Position numbers and translations under genes: made by a program | Source of the DNA: CAWUKT01 sp964352215 | GTDB lineage: Bacteria > Bacteroidota > Bacteroidia > J057 > JADKCL01 | Assembly: GCA_964352215.1 (NCBI GenBank) | Contig: CAYGRE010000011.1 | Span: forward strand, 23,163-87,162 | Length of the DNA: 64,000 bases | Direction: 5' to 3' | The notes under the pieces: model-generated | What the model saw: the letters and a program-made list of their open reading frames with translations, nothing else | Databases searched by the model: none | Told to the model about the DNA's origin: nothing | Shown here: positions 8,960 through 17,988 of the stretch, piece by piece | Layout of the letters: every line of letters begins with the position of its first letter | How positions within the stretch are numbered: the stretch's first letter is position 1

Positions 8960-9724
8960 ATGAAGAAACGTTACTACATCATCACCGGAACTTCCCGTGG
9001 AATCGGGGAAGCGCTTGCCCGAAGATTATTGCGCCCTGAAAATGCCCTGATCTGCATTTCCAGAACCAAGAACCCGATCCTTCACTCGGAGGCCAATGCC
9101 AAGAACCTGGATTTAAAGGACATAGAGCTTGACCTCGCTGATACTTCCAGAGTCAGCGAGGCCATGCGGAATATTTTCCGCCGGATTCGTCCTGAGGAGG
9201 TCGAAGAGATTACCCTGATCAACAATGCAGGTACAATCCACCCTATCCGAATGGTTGGTGAATCCGAAGCCAGTGATGGGATCGTAAACAATCTTACCGT
9301 GAACCTCACAGCAGCGGTACAGATTACGGATCATTTTGTCCGTGTGACTGATACCTGGCCCTGCCCGCGCAAGGTTGTGAATATGTCCACCGGCGCTGCC
9401 ACCCGCGCCGTGCACGGTTGGAGTGCCTACTGCTCCGCCAAAGCCGGCTTGAGGATGTACGCCCAGTGCCTGACCCTGGAGCAGGACGACCGGGCCAACC
9501 CCGTCAAGATTGTCTCTTTTTCACCCGGGGTGGTCAATACCGAGATGCAAGCCGAAATCCGCGATTCCGATCCCAATTCATTTCCAGAACTCAGGAAATT
9601 CAAGGATTACGAAAGCCAGGGACAATTGCTTGATCCCTACACGGTGGCGAAGAAGTTGATCGAATTTATGAATTCCCCCGATTTTGGGAATGAGCTGGAA
9701 GTGGATGTCCGAGACATGCTTTGA
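8960..9724 (+). CDS. Short-chain dehydrogenase/reductase, benzil/sepiapterin reductase-like
   Basis: 255 residues from the ATG at 8960, which places the Rossmann dinucleotide motif TGTSRGIGEAL right at the N-terminus. The frame is open further upstream inside pyrC but that extension is not credible. It shows NNAG in the fourth strand region, a Ser in VNMSTGAA, and the catalytic YCSAK tetrad segment. The overall pattern (SPGVVNTEMQAEIR) resembles YueD-type (S)-benzoin-forming benzil reductases and sepiapterin reductases. The natural substrate is not predictable. The stop overlaps the TTG start of the next gene by 4 nt, so the two may be translationally coupled. Confidence 0.87.
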   Translation: MKKRYYIITGTSRGIGEALARRLLRPENALICISRTKNPILHSEANAKNLDLKDIELDLADTSRVSEAMRNIFRRIRPEEVEEITLINNAGTIHPIRMVGESEASDGIVNNLTVNLTAAVQITDHFVRVTDTWPCPRKVVNMSTGAATRAVHGWSAYCSAKAGLRMYAQCLTLEQDDRANPVKIVSFSPGVVNTEMQAEIRDSDPNSFPELRKFKDYESQGQLLDPYTVAKKLIEFMNSPDFGNELEVDVRDML

Positions 9725-10614
9725 ACCCCGACCAGGCATCCAATCCTCCATCCTTGATGGACCGGTTCCGCAAGTTCTACGGAGCTTTGCAACTGCTGAG
9801 CCTTGATGTCGTAGCCGGAGCGATTGGCTCCGGGATCATGGTTTCATTGCTTTGCGTTTATCCAATTACCTCCTATTTTCTCGCCATTCTTGGAATTGCC
9901 GTTTGGTTGATCTATACCCTTGATCATTTATTGGATGCCCGGAGATTGGGAGAAGGGGCAAGTACCCCACGGCACCGGTTTCACCACCGTTATTTCAAGT
10001 CGATTGCCATTGCGTGGCTATTTCTGGCTGTATTAGAAGCTGTTCTGGTACTCTGGAAAATGGAGCTTTCAGCCATCTGGTTTGGAGTAGCAATGGGGGG
10101 ATTTACCTTGGTCCACCTGATGCTTGTGAAGTTGGTCGGAGACCGTACGTCTCCATTTCTAGTCAAAGAAATGGGCGTGGCCATGGTCTATGCGGGAGGA
10201 GTTTGGGGTCTGCCCTTGTTGGAAACCGGTACCTGGTCAAAACCTGTTTTCCTGTTTTCATTCGCTCAGTTTTTATTCCTTGCCTTGATCAACCTGCTTT
10301 TATTTTCCTATTACGAACTCGACACCGATGAACGGGACAAGCAGACTTCTTTTGTCCGGGCCATCGGGAAATCTTCTGCCCGGTCCTTTATTGGCATACT
10401 GTTGCTTCTCCTTCCCCTTTCGGAATTGTTAATCGAGTTGGTGGTACCGGAATGGGAGCACTTTTCCAAGCTTGGGTTCATTCATCTTTTCATGTGGGCA
10501 GTATTGGCGGCACTCTGGTTATTCCCGTCGTGGTTTTCCAGGTATGAACGGTACCGAGGTTGGGGCGATGGCGCATTTTTGATACCATTTATCTCTCTTT
10601 TATGGCTGCTGTGA
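9721..10614 (+). CDS. UbiA-like polytopic membrane protein
   Basis: 297 residues with about eight hydrophobic segments. Two Asp-rich patches, YTLDHLLDAR (about residue 65) and YYELDTDERDKQTS (about residue 200), sit where UbiA-superfamily prenyltransferases carry their prenyl-diphosphate-binding motifs. The first reads DxxxD rather than the classical NDxxDxxxD. Membership of the superfamily is inferred. The start is TTG at 9721 within a TTGA overlap with the SDR stop, and an ATG at 9757 is an alternative. The 3' end overlaps the downstream methyltransferase, suggesting the SDR, this protein and the methyltransferase act on a common, possibly prenylated, lipid. Confidence 0.7.
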   Translation: MNPDQASNPPSLMDRFRKFYGALQLLSLDVVAGAIGSGIMVSLLCVYPITSYFLAILGIAVWLIYTLDHLLDARRLGEGASTPRHRFHHRYFKSIAIAWLFLAVLEAVLVLWKMELSAIWFGVAMGGFTLVHLMLVKLVGDRTSPFLVKEMGVAMVYAGGVWGLPLLETGTWSKPVFLFSFAQFLFLALINLLLFSYYELDTDERDKQTSFVRAIGKSSARSFIGILLLLLPLSELLIELVVPEWEHFSKLGFIHLFMWAVLAALWLFPSWFSRYERYRGWGDGAFLIPFISLLWLL

Positions 10615-11402
10615 TTTTGGGTGGCTATGTTGTGGCTGGAGGGATGGCGGTGGTTGGGGTGGCTTTCCTTGGTTTTACCATATTGGGGGTTGCACTTTTG
10701 GGACTCTCATTAGTGGGTTTAGCTATTGAGGGCAGGAGTACCCCTGGTTCCGGGGCTAAAGGATTTGATCAGTTGTCAAGGGTCTACGACTTCTTGGTTG
10801 CGCTCGTCTATGGACGGGCTTTGCGGCGGGCCCAGACCTGTTTCCTGGGAAAGGTAGAAGCTGGGGCCAAGGTCATAGTCGTAGGAGGGGGGACCGGCTG
10901 GTTTCTGGAGGCATTGTTTCGTCAGGCGCAGCCGAGGCAGGTTATCTACGTTGAATTGAGCAAAGGGATGTTGGAAAAAAGCCGGGACCGGATAATGAAG
11001 CGCTTGCCAGAAATAGCCAACAAGGTTGAATGGGTGCATGGGACGGTGCATGATCTTCCCGATGCTGCGGAGTTCGACCTCGTCTGTACCCATTGTTTTT
11101 TGGACCTGTTTGATGGTGAGACATTGGAACGGGAAGTAAAAGCGCTACGGTCACGGATGCGACCAAAAGCCAATTGGTACTTCAGCGATTTCCACTATGC
11201 GTATAAGTGGCCAATGAATTGGATCAGTAGAATGATGATCTGGGGAATGTACCGGTTTTTCAGGTGGACCTGTGGGATTCAAGCAAGGAGATTAGGGGAT
11301 TTTGCGGGTGTTTTGGATGGGAATGGTTTAAAGGCTGAGGCACAGAGGTTTCATTATGGGGGGATGTTGGAGTCGGTATGGTATGAGTCTTTGGGGGAAT
11401 GA
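10602..11402 (+). CDS. Membrane-anchored class I SAM-dependent methyltransferase
   Basis: About 266 residues from the ATG at 10602, which overlaps the preceding gene by 13 nt. A TTG at 10560 would lengthen the overlap. The first 45 residues are Gly- and Val-rich and hydrophobic, likely one or two membrane segments. A Rossmann methyltransferase domain follows with motif I VIVVGGGTGWFLEAL, an acidic strand end (VIYVELSKGML), and DLVCTHCFLDLF as a motif IV equivalent. The leader FDQLSRVYDFLV is typical of small lipid or quinone methyltransferases. The target is unknown. Coupling to a UbiA-like gene suggests a lipid substrate. Confidence 0.78.
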   Translation: MAAVILGGYVVAGGMAVVGVAFLGFTILGVALLGLSLVGLAIEGRSTPGSGAKGFDQLSRVYDFLVALVYGRALRRAQTCFLGKVEAGAKVIVVGGGTGWFLEALFRQAQPRQVIYVELSKGMLEKSRDRIMKRLPEIANKVEWVHGTVHDLPDAAEFDLVCTHCFLDLFDGETLEREVKALRSRMRPKANWYFSDFHYAYKWPMNWISRMMIWGMYRFFRWTCGIQARRLGDFAGVLDGNGLKAEAQRFHYGGMLESVWYESLGE

Positions 11403-11478
11403 GCGGAGGGTAAGTAACCAGGAAATTTAAATTTGTGGAAAGGATCTCTTTTTTTTGCGAGCCAGAAGGTCATCAATG
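11403..11478. other. Intergenic, no gene seen
   Basis: Short AT-rich spacer with no hairpin terminator recognised after the methyltransferase gene. Confidence 0.5.
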
Positions 11479-11610
11479 CTACCTTAAGCTAGAATACCGG
11501 TTTATTTTTCGAAGAGATAGATTCAATTTTTTAGCCATCAAGAAATCGGCTGAGGTCAATTTGCGATCGCCATTTTCGAAACGCGCAATTCCTTTTGATA
11601 CTAAAAAACG
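11479..11610 (-). pseudogene. Remnant of an XRE-family (Cro/CI) DNA-binding regulator
   Basis: A 43-codon minus-strand frame, closed by TAA just upstream (11611-11613) and TAG at 11479-11481, encodes VSKGIARFENGDRKLTS followed by ADFLMAKKLNLSL. This is the recognition-helix and following-helix part of an XRE helix-turn-helix. There is no start codon or first half of the domain. It appears to be a decayed 3' fragment, possibly left from a regulator associated with the neighbouring lectin gene or a lost mobile element. Confidence 0.55.
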
Positions 11611-11638
11611 TTAAACAATTCAGAAGCTAAGTTTTCTG

Positions 11639-11666
11639 AAAAAAGACGCCCCACAAAATGGGGCGC
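11639..11666 (-). terminator. Terminator of the lectin gene
   Basis: On the minus strand a CGCCCCA/TGGGGCG stem with a TTTTG loop is followed by six T. It lies about 40 bp after the lectin stop. Confidence 0.85.
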
Positions 11667-11703
11667 CAAAATAATCTGGTAGGGAAAGGTCTTTCTAAGA
11701 ACC

Positions 11704-12081
11704 TTAGTAATTGATCGTGGCGAAAAAACCTCCCTTGTTGTCGCTGACTTTGCTGTCATTGTAGCCCAGGTAAAGGGTTTCACGGGTGCCGGGGGAGGTG
11801 ACATTGCAACTGGCTCCTACCAGGAATGGGGTCCCGTTTTCGCCAAATTTCCCTACAACGGAAAGACGGTCAAGGTCATTGGCGAGGGTGTTGCCCATTC
11901 CGCCGGGAAATCCTTCAGGGCCGTGATAATTTGGCAAAGCCCAAGAAGCTTTACCTTCACAACTGATAGTGACACTTGTATTCGGGTCCGAAATTACTCC
12001 TGTGTCCTGCCATCCTGAATGTTGAGGTAAACCAGTGGGGCGTACTACGGTTGAGTCGATGTAGAATACTTTGCTGCTCAT
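11704..12081 (-). CDS. LecA/PA-IL-like carbohydrate-binding protein
   Basis: 125 residues from the ATG at 12081. An upstream in-frame ATG at 12102 adds a hydrophobic MIFNIIV tail and is less likely. There is no signal peptide. The layout GWQDTGV, TVxISCEGKASW, NYHGPEG, LSVVGKFGENGTPFLVG and LYLGYNDSKVSDNKGGFF matches the Pseudomonas PA-IL (LecA) fold. In LecA the last segment (YNDxx...NNSG) supplies Ca2+ and galactose ligands, and the equivalent Asp and Asn residues are present here. It probably binds galactosides in a calcium-dependent way. It is a free-standing cytosolic-type lectin as in Pseudomonas, with its own terminator and no operon partner. Confidence 0.75.
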   Translation of the reverse strand: MSSKVFYIDSTVVRPTGLPQHSGWQDTGVISDPNTSVTISCEGKASWALPNYHGPEGFPGGMGNTLANDLDRLSVVGKFGENGTPFLVGASCNVTSPGTRETLYLGYNDSKVSDNKGGFFATINY

Positions 12082-12309
12082 AACAATAATGTTGAAAATC
12101 ATTTGCCTACTCTAGTTCGAATTTTCGGCTTCCTTCGTTGTGATTAACAATACAAGACTAGGACTTTGGCAAAAGGGAAGCATGCACATAAAATGGTGTG
12201 GATGCCATTGATTATAAGAATCTAACTACCAGATGATCCTTAGCTCGATCCATGAGCAACTTTTCGAATAGTCGGATGCCATAATTCCATGAAAACTATA
12301 GTACCACCA
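12082..12309. other. Intergenic region upstream of the lectin gene
   Basis: About 230 bp with no coding potential seen. It must hold the lectin promoter, but no clean TTTG/TAnnTTTG pair was found on the minus strand. Confidence 0.4.
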
Positions 12310-12350
12310 ATACCAAAAATGCTGTCTCGGAAGGACAGCATTTTTGGTAT
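12310..12350. terminator. Strong terminator after the amine-metabolism operon
   Basis: A 17-bp perfect inverted repeat (ATACCAAAAATGCTGTC against its complement) with a 7-nt loop. The minus-strand copy ends in TTTTTGGTAT and lies 21 bp beyond the dehydrogenase stop. The symmetry means it could also act on the plus strand. Confidence 0.85.
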
Positions 12351-12371
12351 TGATATGAAAAGCCGTAGATA

Positions 12372-13727
12372 TCACCGCACATAAACCGTCTTGCGGTTCA
12401 CGAACTCCATGATCCCGTCTTTCCCCAGCTCCCGGCCGTAGCCGGACAGCTTTGTTCCGCCAAAAGGCAGTCGGGGGTCTGACTTCACCAATTCATTGAT
12501 GAAATAGGCGCCATCGCTCACTTCAGGAATCATCGCAATTGCTTTCTCAACGTCTTGCGTACATACCGTGACCCCTAGACCATATTTTGACAGTTCGGAA
12601 AGTCGAAAGGCTTCTGCTTCATCGCTAACTTTGATCATGGCGGCCAAGGGGCCAAACGTTTCCTCATCAAATGCGGGCATGCCTGGTCGCACACCGCCAA
12701 GCACCGTCGGGGCATGAAAACATCCGTCTTGCGTGCCTCCATAGATCAATTCAGCTCCTGCGGCTACCGACTCCTGCACTTGCCGCTGAAGTTCATCAGC
12801 GAGGTCTTTGCGGGCCAGCGGACCTACCTGAGTAGTGTTCTCCATAGGATCACCAGCTTTCAAGGCGCTAAGCGCTGCAGTGAATTTTGATACAAATTCA
12901 TCATAGATCCCTTCCAGCAAGATGAACCGCTTCGCTGCGATGCAGCTTTGGCCAGCATTCAACATGCGGGCATTCACCGCAGTTTGAACCACCTGGTCAA
13001 GATCGGCATCCTCCCAAACGATAAAGGCATTGTTTCCACCCAGCTCGAGCAGGGATTTCTTGATGTATTTACCGGCCAGGGCCGCCACCGCAGATCCAGC
13101 GCGCTCACTGCCCGTCAAAGTGACGGCCTTAACCCCGTCATGGGCGATGATCTTTTCAGTAAGGTCGTGGTGAATCAACAGGTTTTGAAAAACGCCCTCT
13201 GGAAAACCAGCTTTTGTGAAAACTTCTTCGATGAATGTAGCACATCCAAAAACATTGGAAGCATGCTTCAACAATCCAGTATTTCCAGCGACCAGGGTAG
13301 GGGCGGCAAAGCGAAAGACCTGCCAGAAAGGGAAGTTCCAGGGCATTACCGCCAGAACCGAACCAATCGGGTCATGTCGTACAAAGCTTTGGCTGGCATC
13401 GGTGGCAATCACCTCATCGGCCAGAAAGGCTGCTGCATTTTCAGCGTAATAATCGCAGACCCAGGCGCACTTATTGACCTCTCCCCTCGATTCGGAGATC
13501 GGTTTCCCCATTTCCAGAGTAATCATCTGAGCGTATTCTTCGACGTTGTCAAGAAGTACCTGACCTGCCTTAGCCATGAGCCGCGCCCGTTCCGCAAGGG
13601 GAACCCGACGCCAACTCGCGTAAGCCCTCGCGGATTTCGCCAGCTTGGCATCCAGTTCTGCATCACTATGCGCTCTATATGTACCTACATGTTCCCCATT
13701 AAAGGGATTGATACTTTTAAATTCCAT
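12372..13727 (-). CDS. gabD: NAD(P)-dependent succinate-semialdehyde dehydrogenase
   Basis: 451 residues, an aldehyde dehydrogenase of the short SSADH type. The active-site Glu is in LLELGGNNAFIV and the nucleophile Cys in NAGQSCIAAKRFI. The oxyanion-hole Asn lies in VMPWNFPFWQ, and the C-terminus has LPFGGTKLSGYGRELG. It would oxidise succinic semialdehyde to succinate, the last step of GABA degradation, which fits the GABA-type aminotransferase at the head of the same operon. Other semialdehydes are possible. It is the last gene of six, 29 bp after the ATP-grasp gene, and is followed by a strong terminator. Confidence 0.88.
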   Translation of the reverse strand: MEFKSINPFNGEHVGTYRAHSDAELDAKLAKSARAYASWRRVPLAERARLMAKAGQVLLDNVEEYAQMITLEMGKPISESRGEVNKCAWVCDYYAENAAAFLADEVIATDASQSFVRHDPIGSVLAVMPWNFPFWQVFRFAAPTLVAGNTGLLKHASNVFGCATFIEEVFTKAGFPEGVFQNLLIHHDLTEKIIAHDGVKAVTLTGSERAGSAVAALAGKYIKKSLLELGGNNAFIVWEDADLDQVVQTAVNARMLNAGQSCIAAKRFILLEGIYDEFVSKFTAALSALKAGDPMENTTQVGPLARKDLADELQRQVQESVAAGAELIYGGTQDGCFHAPTVLGGVRPGMPAFDEETFGPLAAMIKVSDEAEAFRLSELSKYGLGVTVCTQDVEKAIAMIPEVSDGAYFINELVKSDPRLPFGGTKLSGYGRELGKDGIMEFVNRKTVYVR

Positions 13728-13756
13728 TTGACAGTTTTGTTGGGTCAGGAAAAATA

Positions 13757-15247
13757 CTACTTCGTCAGACTACCAATCAAATCCACAGGCACCCTCTTGT
13801 CTTCCACGAGTGAGGAATTGTACTTCGAACGAATGGCATGAATCCAGTTTTTCGCACGTGGCGTCAATTTGAAATCATTGGTCATCATGCGGCCTCTGGA
13901 AACGAGAATCCCCATATCAGCACCTTCGTAGAGGTAGTCACCTTTTCCGGTAATACGCAGAAAGAAGGCCTCATTCTCAGTTTCAACGGCACGACGGTGA
14001 GTGTCCATCCGGTCAAACTGAATATGCCCATTGTCGAACATTTTCCAGATCCCAGACAAAGGAGCATCGTTCACGTATTCGATCGTATCCTCAGTATGCT
14101 TGATGATCAACTGGCTCCAGCTATCGGTATTTTCCTGCTTGGCCCAGCGGGAATTGATGTCCCTGATATTGAGATCATAATCCACCCCCATATACTCCAG
14201 TACATGGAACAAATACAACGGTGCGTCTGCCAGGGCAAAAACTGCATGGTTGGTAATGGAGCTGGCTCCGGTCACCCTTGGATTCAGCTCACCCAGGTAA
14301 ATTTCACCGTTGTCCTGGTCAATCAGGAAGTCGAGCTCAAAGTATCCTTTGTAGCCTTCCTGGATCAATTGATTACCGAAAAGCCGGGTGTACTCTCTGG
14401 CTTTTTTACGGATGATAGGCGTAAAGGCATCGGGATAGATTTCATTGCCACACCAGCCGCCTTTGTAAGGGGTGAGCTCTTTGAATCCCACCAATTCGGT
14501 CATCAAAGGGGCCACAATGGTACCGTGGCGGGTCACACAAGCCTCGATCGCAGTGCCTCTGCAATTGATGCGCTTCATCACCTTGACCTCTTTTTCTTTG
14601 ACAATTTCATCTGCATACTTATTGAACTCTTCCTCATTGGAAATGAAGAAGGTGGTATGCCCTGAATCACCAAAGGGAGTTTGGATTACCAAATCTGTCC
14701 CCAGGGAGGCCGAAATCTCACAGAGGTGTTCGTAGTCTTTGACCTGAGATAAAACATAGGGCACACAAGGAACGCCTGCTTTTTCAGCAATACGGTTGGT
14801 ATTCACCTTATTGTCCATGGAGTTCCGCATCTTTGCAGTCGGAAACATCACTTCCAAACCAGCTTTTCTGGCCAACTTTTCGGTATCCCCGTCAAACATA
14901 AGGAACATGGCCTTGCCTGCTTTTCTACCGGGCGCACGCGTTTTCAGATAAGCCTGGACCTCTGGATGTTGAAGCAGGTAGTTGTTGATGTCCTCAATGC
15001 TTTGAAACTCATCGTGCGGCATCTCAGTGGGAGGAATGAATACGTTCGGGTGTAGGCCATCGAAACAGTCGATATAGCTGATGTATTTGAAACCCTTGAT
15101 CCACTCATCCGCGCCCAACATATTGAAGTTAGTCGCACCAATGAAGTAAATGGGCGTTTCATTTTTGTAGAAGAATCTTCTTATATCTGCGACTCCCTTG
15201 AGTTTGAGGGGAGCAGCAGGTGTTTTAGTCTTTGTAATCTTAGCCAT
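13757..15247 (-). CDS. ATP-grasp ligase (biotin-carboxylase-like)
   Basis: 496 residues, soluble. An N-terminal segment (about 1-130) precedes an ATP-grasp fold. NSMDNKVNTNRIAEKAGVPCVPY is the pre-ATP-grasp/A-domain entry, DLVIQTPFGDSGHTTFFI the phosphate-binding loop region, and GYKGYFELDFLID followed by YLGELNPRVTGASSI supplies the Mg-ligand Glu and Asn. ATP-grasp enzymes join a carboxylate to an amine or other nucleophile through an acyl phosphate. Automated naming as biotin carboxylase would be misleading, since no BCCP or carboxyltransferase is nearby. It lies 5 bp after the decarboxylase gene, so a natural reading is acylation of the decarboxylation product or of a related amine. Confidence 0.8.
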   Translation of the reverse strand: MAKITKTKTPAAPLKLKGVADIRRFFYKNETPIYFIGATNFNMLGADEWIKGFKYISYIDCFDGLHPNVFIPPTEMPHDEFQSIEDINNYLLQHPEVQAYLKTRAPGRKAGKAMFLMFDGDTEKLARKAGLEVMFPTAKMRNSMDNKVNTNRIAEKAGVPCVPYVLSQVKDYEHLCEISASLGTDLVIQTPFGDSGHTTFFISNEEEFNKYADEIVKEKEVKVMKRINCRGTAIEACVTRHGTIVAPLMTELVGFKELTPYKGGWCGNEIYPDAFTPIIRKKAREYTRLFGNQLIQEGYKGYFELDFLIDQDNGEIYLGELNPRVTGASSITNHAVFALADAPLYLFHVLEYMGVDYDLNIRDINSRWAKQENTDSWSQLIIKHTEDTIEYVNDAPLSGIWKMFDNGHIQFDRMDTHRRAVETENEAFFLRITGKGDYLYEGADMGILVSRGRMMTNDFKLTPRAKNWIHAIRSKYNSSLVEDKRVPVDLIGSLTK

Positions 15248-15252
15248 GTCTT

Positions 15253-17985
15253 TTATTTTTTCGTTTTCATACCGATTCCCATAGAGGTTCCGGTTATTTG
15301 TCTGTTTAAAACGGATGCTTTGAATACCCTGAGCCCCAGATCGGCACTGTAGCCATGAATCTCTGAAACATCGAGGGCAAGCATAAATTTGATAATCTCT
15401 TTGCTCACCACCTGCCCCGGAACCAGCACCGGAAACCCCGGTGGATAGGGGATCACGAAAGTAGAAGCAACCAATTCTACACCTTCTTCCAAGGCTGGCA
15501 AGCAGTTCTCCAGCATGAGATATTGGTAGTGTTCCTCATCGTAGGCCAGAAAATATGCATCCCGTAAATTACCGCCGGGAACACCTGGAATCGCCTGAAA
15601 TGAATGATGGAAGTGGCTAAAGTCAGGCAAAGGCGGAAAATCCTCGGTCAAGGATACAATGCGATGAGTGAGAATTTCGCTTTCCCGCTTTTTGAGCGCC
15701 TGGAACTCCTCCTCCAACTGGTCTGCGATACACAAAAGTGAGTTTACCAGGTAGGTCACACTTCCTCTGGTGGTACCAATATTGGTCATGAAAAGAACGG
15801 TATTCCTTGAAGTCTTATTGATCTGGATATTGAATTTATCCATCAGGAACTTATTCTTGAAGGTATCCCCATCGATACCCGTACGGCCGATATGGAGAGT
15901 GATTTTCGTAGGATCAACCACAAATTCATCATTTTCCCAGGCATCTTCCATTCGGTTCCAACCAGCATCCCGATCGTAATATTCGCCCATGCCCATTTGC
16001 CGGTATTTAGCTGGGATAAAATCACTGACCATCGGTACATCGAAGAATTTACTGAGTTTGGGATTGTCGTTGATTTTGGCACGGAGCACCATCGCCAGTT
16101 CGATGCTCCTTTCCACCAATTCATAACCTTCAAACTGCACCTGCCGCCTGCCAACATCCAGGGAAGCAAGGATTTGATAATTGGGAGATGTTGAGGTATG
16201 GGTGAAATAGGCCTCCAGGAAGCTATTTTGGATTTTCTTACGAAAATCTTCGTCCCAAATATGAATCATTGATCCCTGCCTGAAACTACTCAGAGTCTTG
16301 TGGGTACTTTGGGTAGAATACACTCTGATCCTGACCTGATCAGGATCAGGAAGTGAAGGGTACTCACCTTTCTTCAGGCCTTTCAGGTGCTGCCTGTATT
16401 TCTCCCGGTACTCGCTACTTTTATATTTCCCCGCAAGCTTGCGTGCCGTATACATGCCGGTTCGCTGCTTGAAGGTGAAGGTAAAGGCAGCAAATGCAAA
16501 CCAGGCCTCATCCCAAAGAAAGATCATATCGGGTTTGATGGCCAGGACTTCCTCCATGACGCGTTCCACATTGTAGACCAGCCCATCAAAGGTGCAGTTG
16601 GTCAGCAGGAGCATTTTCACTTTATCCAGCCGTCCGGCTGATTTAAGCATGAGAAGCTTCTCTTTGATATGCTCAAGTGGGACCGCCCCGTACATGGAAT
16701 ATTTCTCAATAGGGTAGGAGTCCAGGTAAACCGGCAGGGCTCCGGAAAGGACCAGGCCATAATGGTGAGATTTGTGACAATCTCTGTCGACCAGCACCAC
16801 ATCCCCCGGCTGTACCAAAGCCTGCATAACAATTTTGTTGGCCGTTGAGGTACCATTGGTTACAAAAAAGGTCCGCATGGAGCCGTAGGTGTCACTGACC
16901 ATCTCCTGGGCTTTCTTGAGTGGTCCTTTGGGCTGCAAGAGAGAATCGAGCCCTCCTGTTGTTGCCGAAGTCTCGGCCAGGAAGAGATTCCGACCATAGA
17001 ATTCTCCGAAGTCGGTGATCCACCTGGATTTGAATACCGAGTTGCCTCGGGAAATCGGCATCGCATGAAACACCCCGGTAGGCTTCTGGCTGTATTCCTT
17101 CAATGCCGAAAAGAAGGGCGTATTGTAACGCTCCCTAATTCCCTGCATCAGGGTGAGGTGAATTTCAAGCAGGTCTTCTTTCCGGTAAAAAATACGCCGG
17201 AATGCTTTGATCGTACTGTCTTTCAGATTCGAGAGCGCGGTTTCCGTCACATAATAGGTATCCAATTCGGGCCTGAACTGCTTGGCTAACTTCCCCAAAA
17301 TAGGTCCCAGATCCGTATCTGAATTCGAAGACCACTGGATTTGCAAGGCCTTTTGAATGTAGGGCTCAATGAGCGGCGTAATTCCTTTTGCCTGGAAGGG
17401 AGGTGCATACCGAATGACAACAGCCTGGATATTGAAATTGAACAACAAAGTTATGAGCGCATCCTGAAAGGAATGCTGGACCACTACGCCATAAGTGAAT
17501 TTGTCGGCTGGGTCTCTGAACTCTGCAATTTTTTGATGGAGGTCCTGCTCATTGTTCAGGGGCATGCTTTCCACAAAAAGAACTTCAAAGTAATTCCTCC
17601 GAACCCCATCAGTTTGCCCTTTCTCTTCGCTAGAATCCATGCCAGGATCTTCCGAATTCAGAAAATCAGGGTGACTTCTGTAGCTTTCGCTCACCAATTG
17701 CCGGGTCATATCTGCGACGTGATTGGCCAAAGCAGTATGTTCCTGGCGGGCAAGGTGGACCGTGAGCTTTTCAAGACGGGACAGACCTGGAAAGGCAAAG
17801 TATCGCTCTACCCCCTCAAGCTCCTTGATCAGATCTTTGGCTACTTTGATGCAGCTTTTTTCGCTCTCCGACCCTTTGGGACAGCGAGCGAGCTCTGATG
17901 TTTGGATTTTCAGTTCATTCCAGTGATCAACCCGGAGCTGACCAATGTTATAATAGGGGACGGTAGGCGATTTCTGTTTTTGCAC
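15253..17985 (-). CDS. Orn/Lys/Arg decarboxylase family PLP enzyme
   Basis: 910 residues, longer than the usual 715-755 of inducible bacterial Lys, Orn or Arg decarboxylases. An N-terminal receiver-like wing (about 120-240, YFEVLFVESMPL...VVVQHSF) precedes a fold type I PLP domain. That domain has FFVTNGTSTANKIVMQALV (cofactor phosphate), DRDCHKSHHYGL (the stacking His), FLWDEAWFAF (Asp to the pyridine N) and the Schiff-base Lys in STQSTHKTLSSFRQGS. The C-terminal domain ends in PYPPGFPVLVPGQ, typical of the family. It releases CO2 from a basic amino acid to make a diamine or agmatine, but the substrate cannot be read from sequence. It lies 3 bp downstream of the VOC gene. Confidence 0.88.
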   Translation of the reverse strand: MQKQKSPTVPYYNIGQLRVDHWNELKIQTSELARCPKGSESEKSCIKVAKDLIKELEGVERYFAFPGLSRLEKLTVHLARQEHTALANHVADMTRQLVSESYRSHPDFLNSEDPGMDSSEEKGQTDGVRRNYFEVLFVESMPLNNEQDLHQKIAEFRDPADKFTYGVVVQHSFQDALITLLFNFNIQAVVIRYAPPFQAKGITPLIEPYIQKALQIQWSSNSDTDLGPILGKLAKQFRPELDTYYVTETALSNLKDSTIKAFRRIFYRKEDLLEIHLTLMQGIRERYNTPFFSALKEYSQKPTGVFHAMPISRGNSVFKSRWITDFGEFYGRNLFLAETSATTGGLDSLLQPKGPLKKAQEMVSDTYGSMRTFFVTNGTSTANKIVMQALVQPGDVVLVDRDCHKSHHYGLVLSGALPVYLDSYPIEKYSMYGAVPLEHIKEKLLMLKSAGRLDKVKMLLLTNCTFDGLVYNVERVMEEVLAIKPDMIFLWDEAWFAFAAFTFTFKQRTGMYTARKLAGKYKSSEYREKYRQHLKGLKKGEYPSLPDPDQVRIRVYSTQSTHKTLSSFRQGSMIHIWDEDFRKKIQNSFLEAYFTHTSTSPNYQILASLDVGRRQVQFEGYELVERSIELAMVLRAKINDNPKLSKFFDVPMVSDFIPAKYRQMGMGEYYDRDAGWNRMEDAWENDEFVVDPTKITLHIGRTGIDGDTFKNKFLMDKFNIQINKTSRNTVLFMTNIGTTRGSVTYLVNSLLCIADQLEEEFQALKKRESEILTHRIVSLTEDFPPLPDFSHFHHSFQAIPGVPGGNLRDAYFLAYDEEHYQYLMLENCLPALEEGVELVASTFVIPYPPGFPVLVPGQVVSKEIIKFMLALDVSEIHGYSADLGLRVFKASVLNRQITGTSMGIGMKTKK

Positions 17986-17988
17986 AAA

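Noticed and set aside
12948..13841. Plus-strand open frame of 297 codons
   Set aside because: It is antisense to the SSADH and ATP-grasp genes and has low-complexity composition without family motifs.
13757..15247. Acetyl-CoA or biotin carboxylase subunit
   Set aside because: The ATP-grasp fold is present, but no biotin carrier or carboxyltransferase is encoded nearby and the operon context is amine metabolism.
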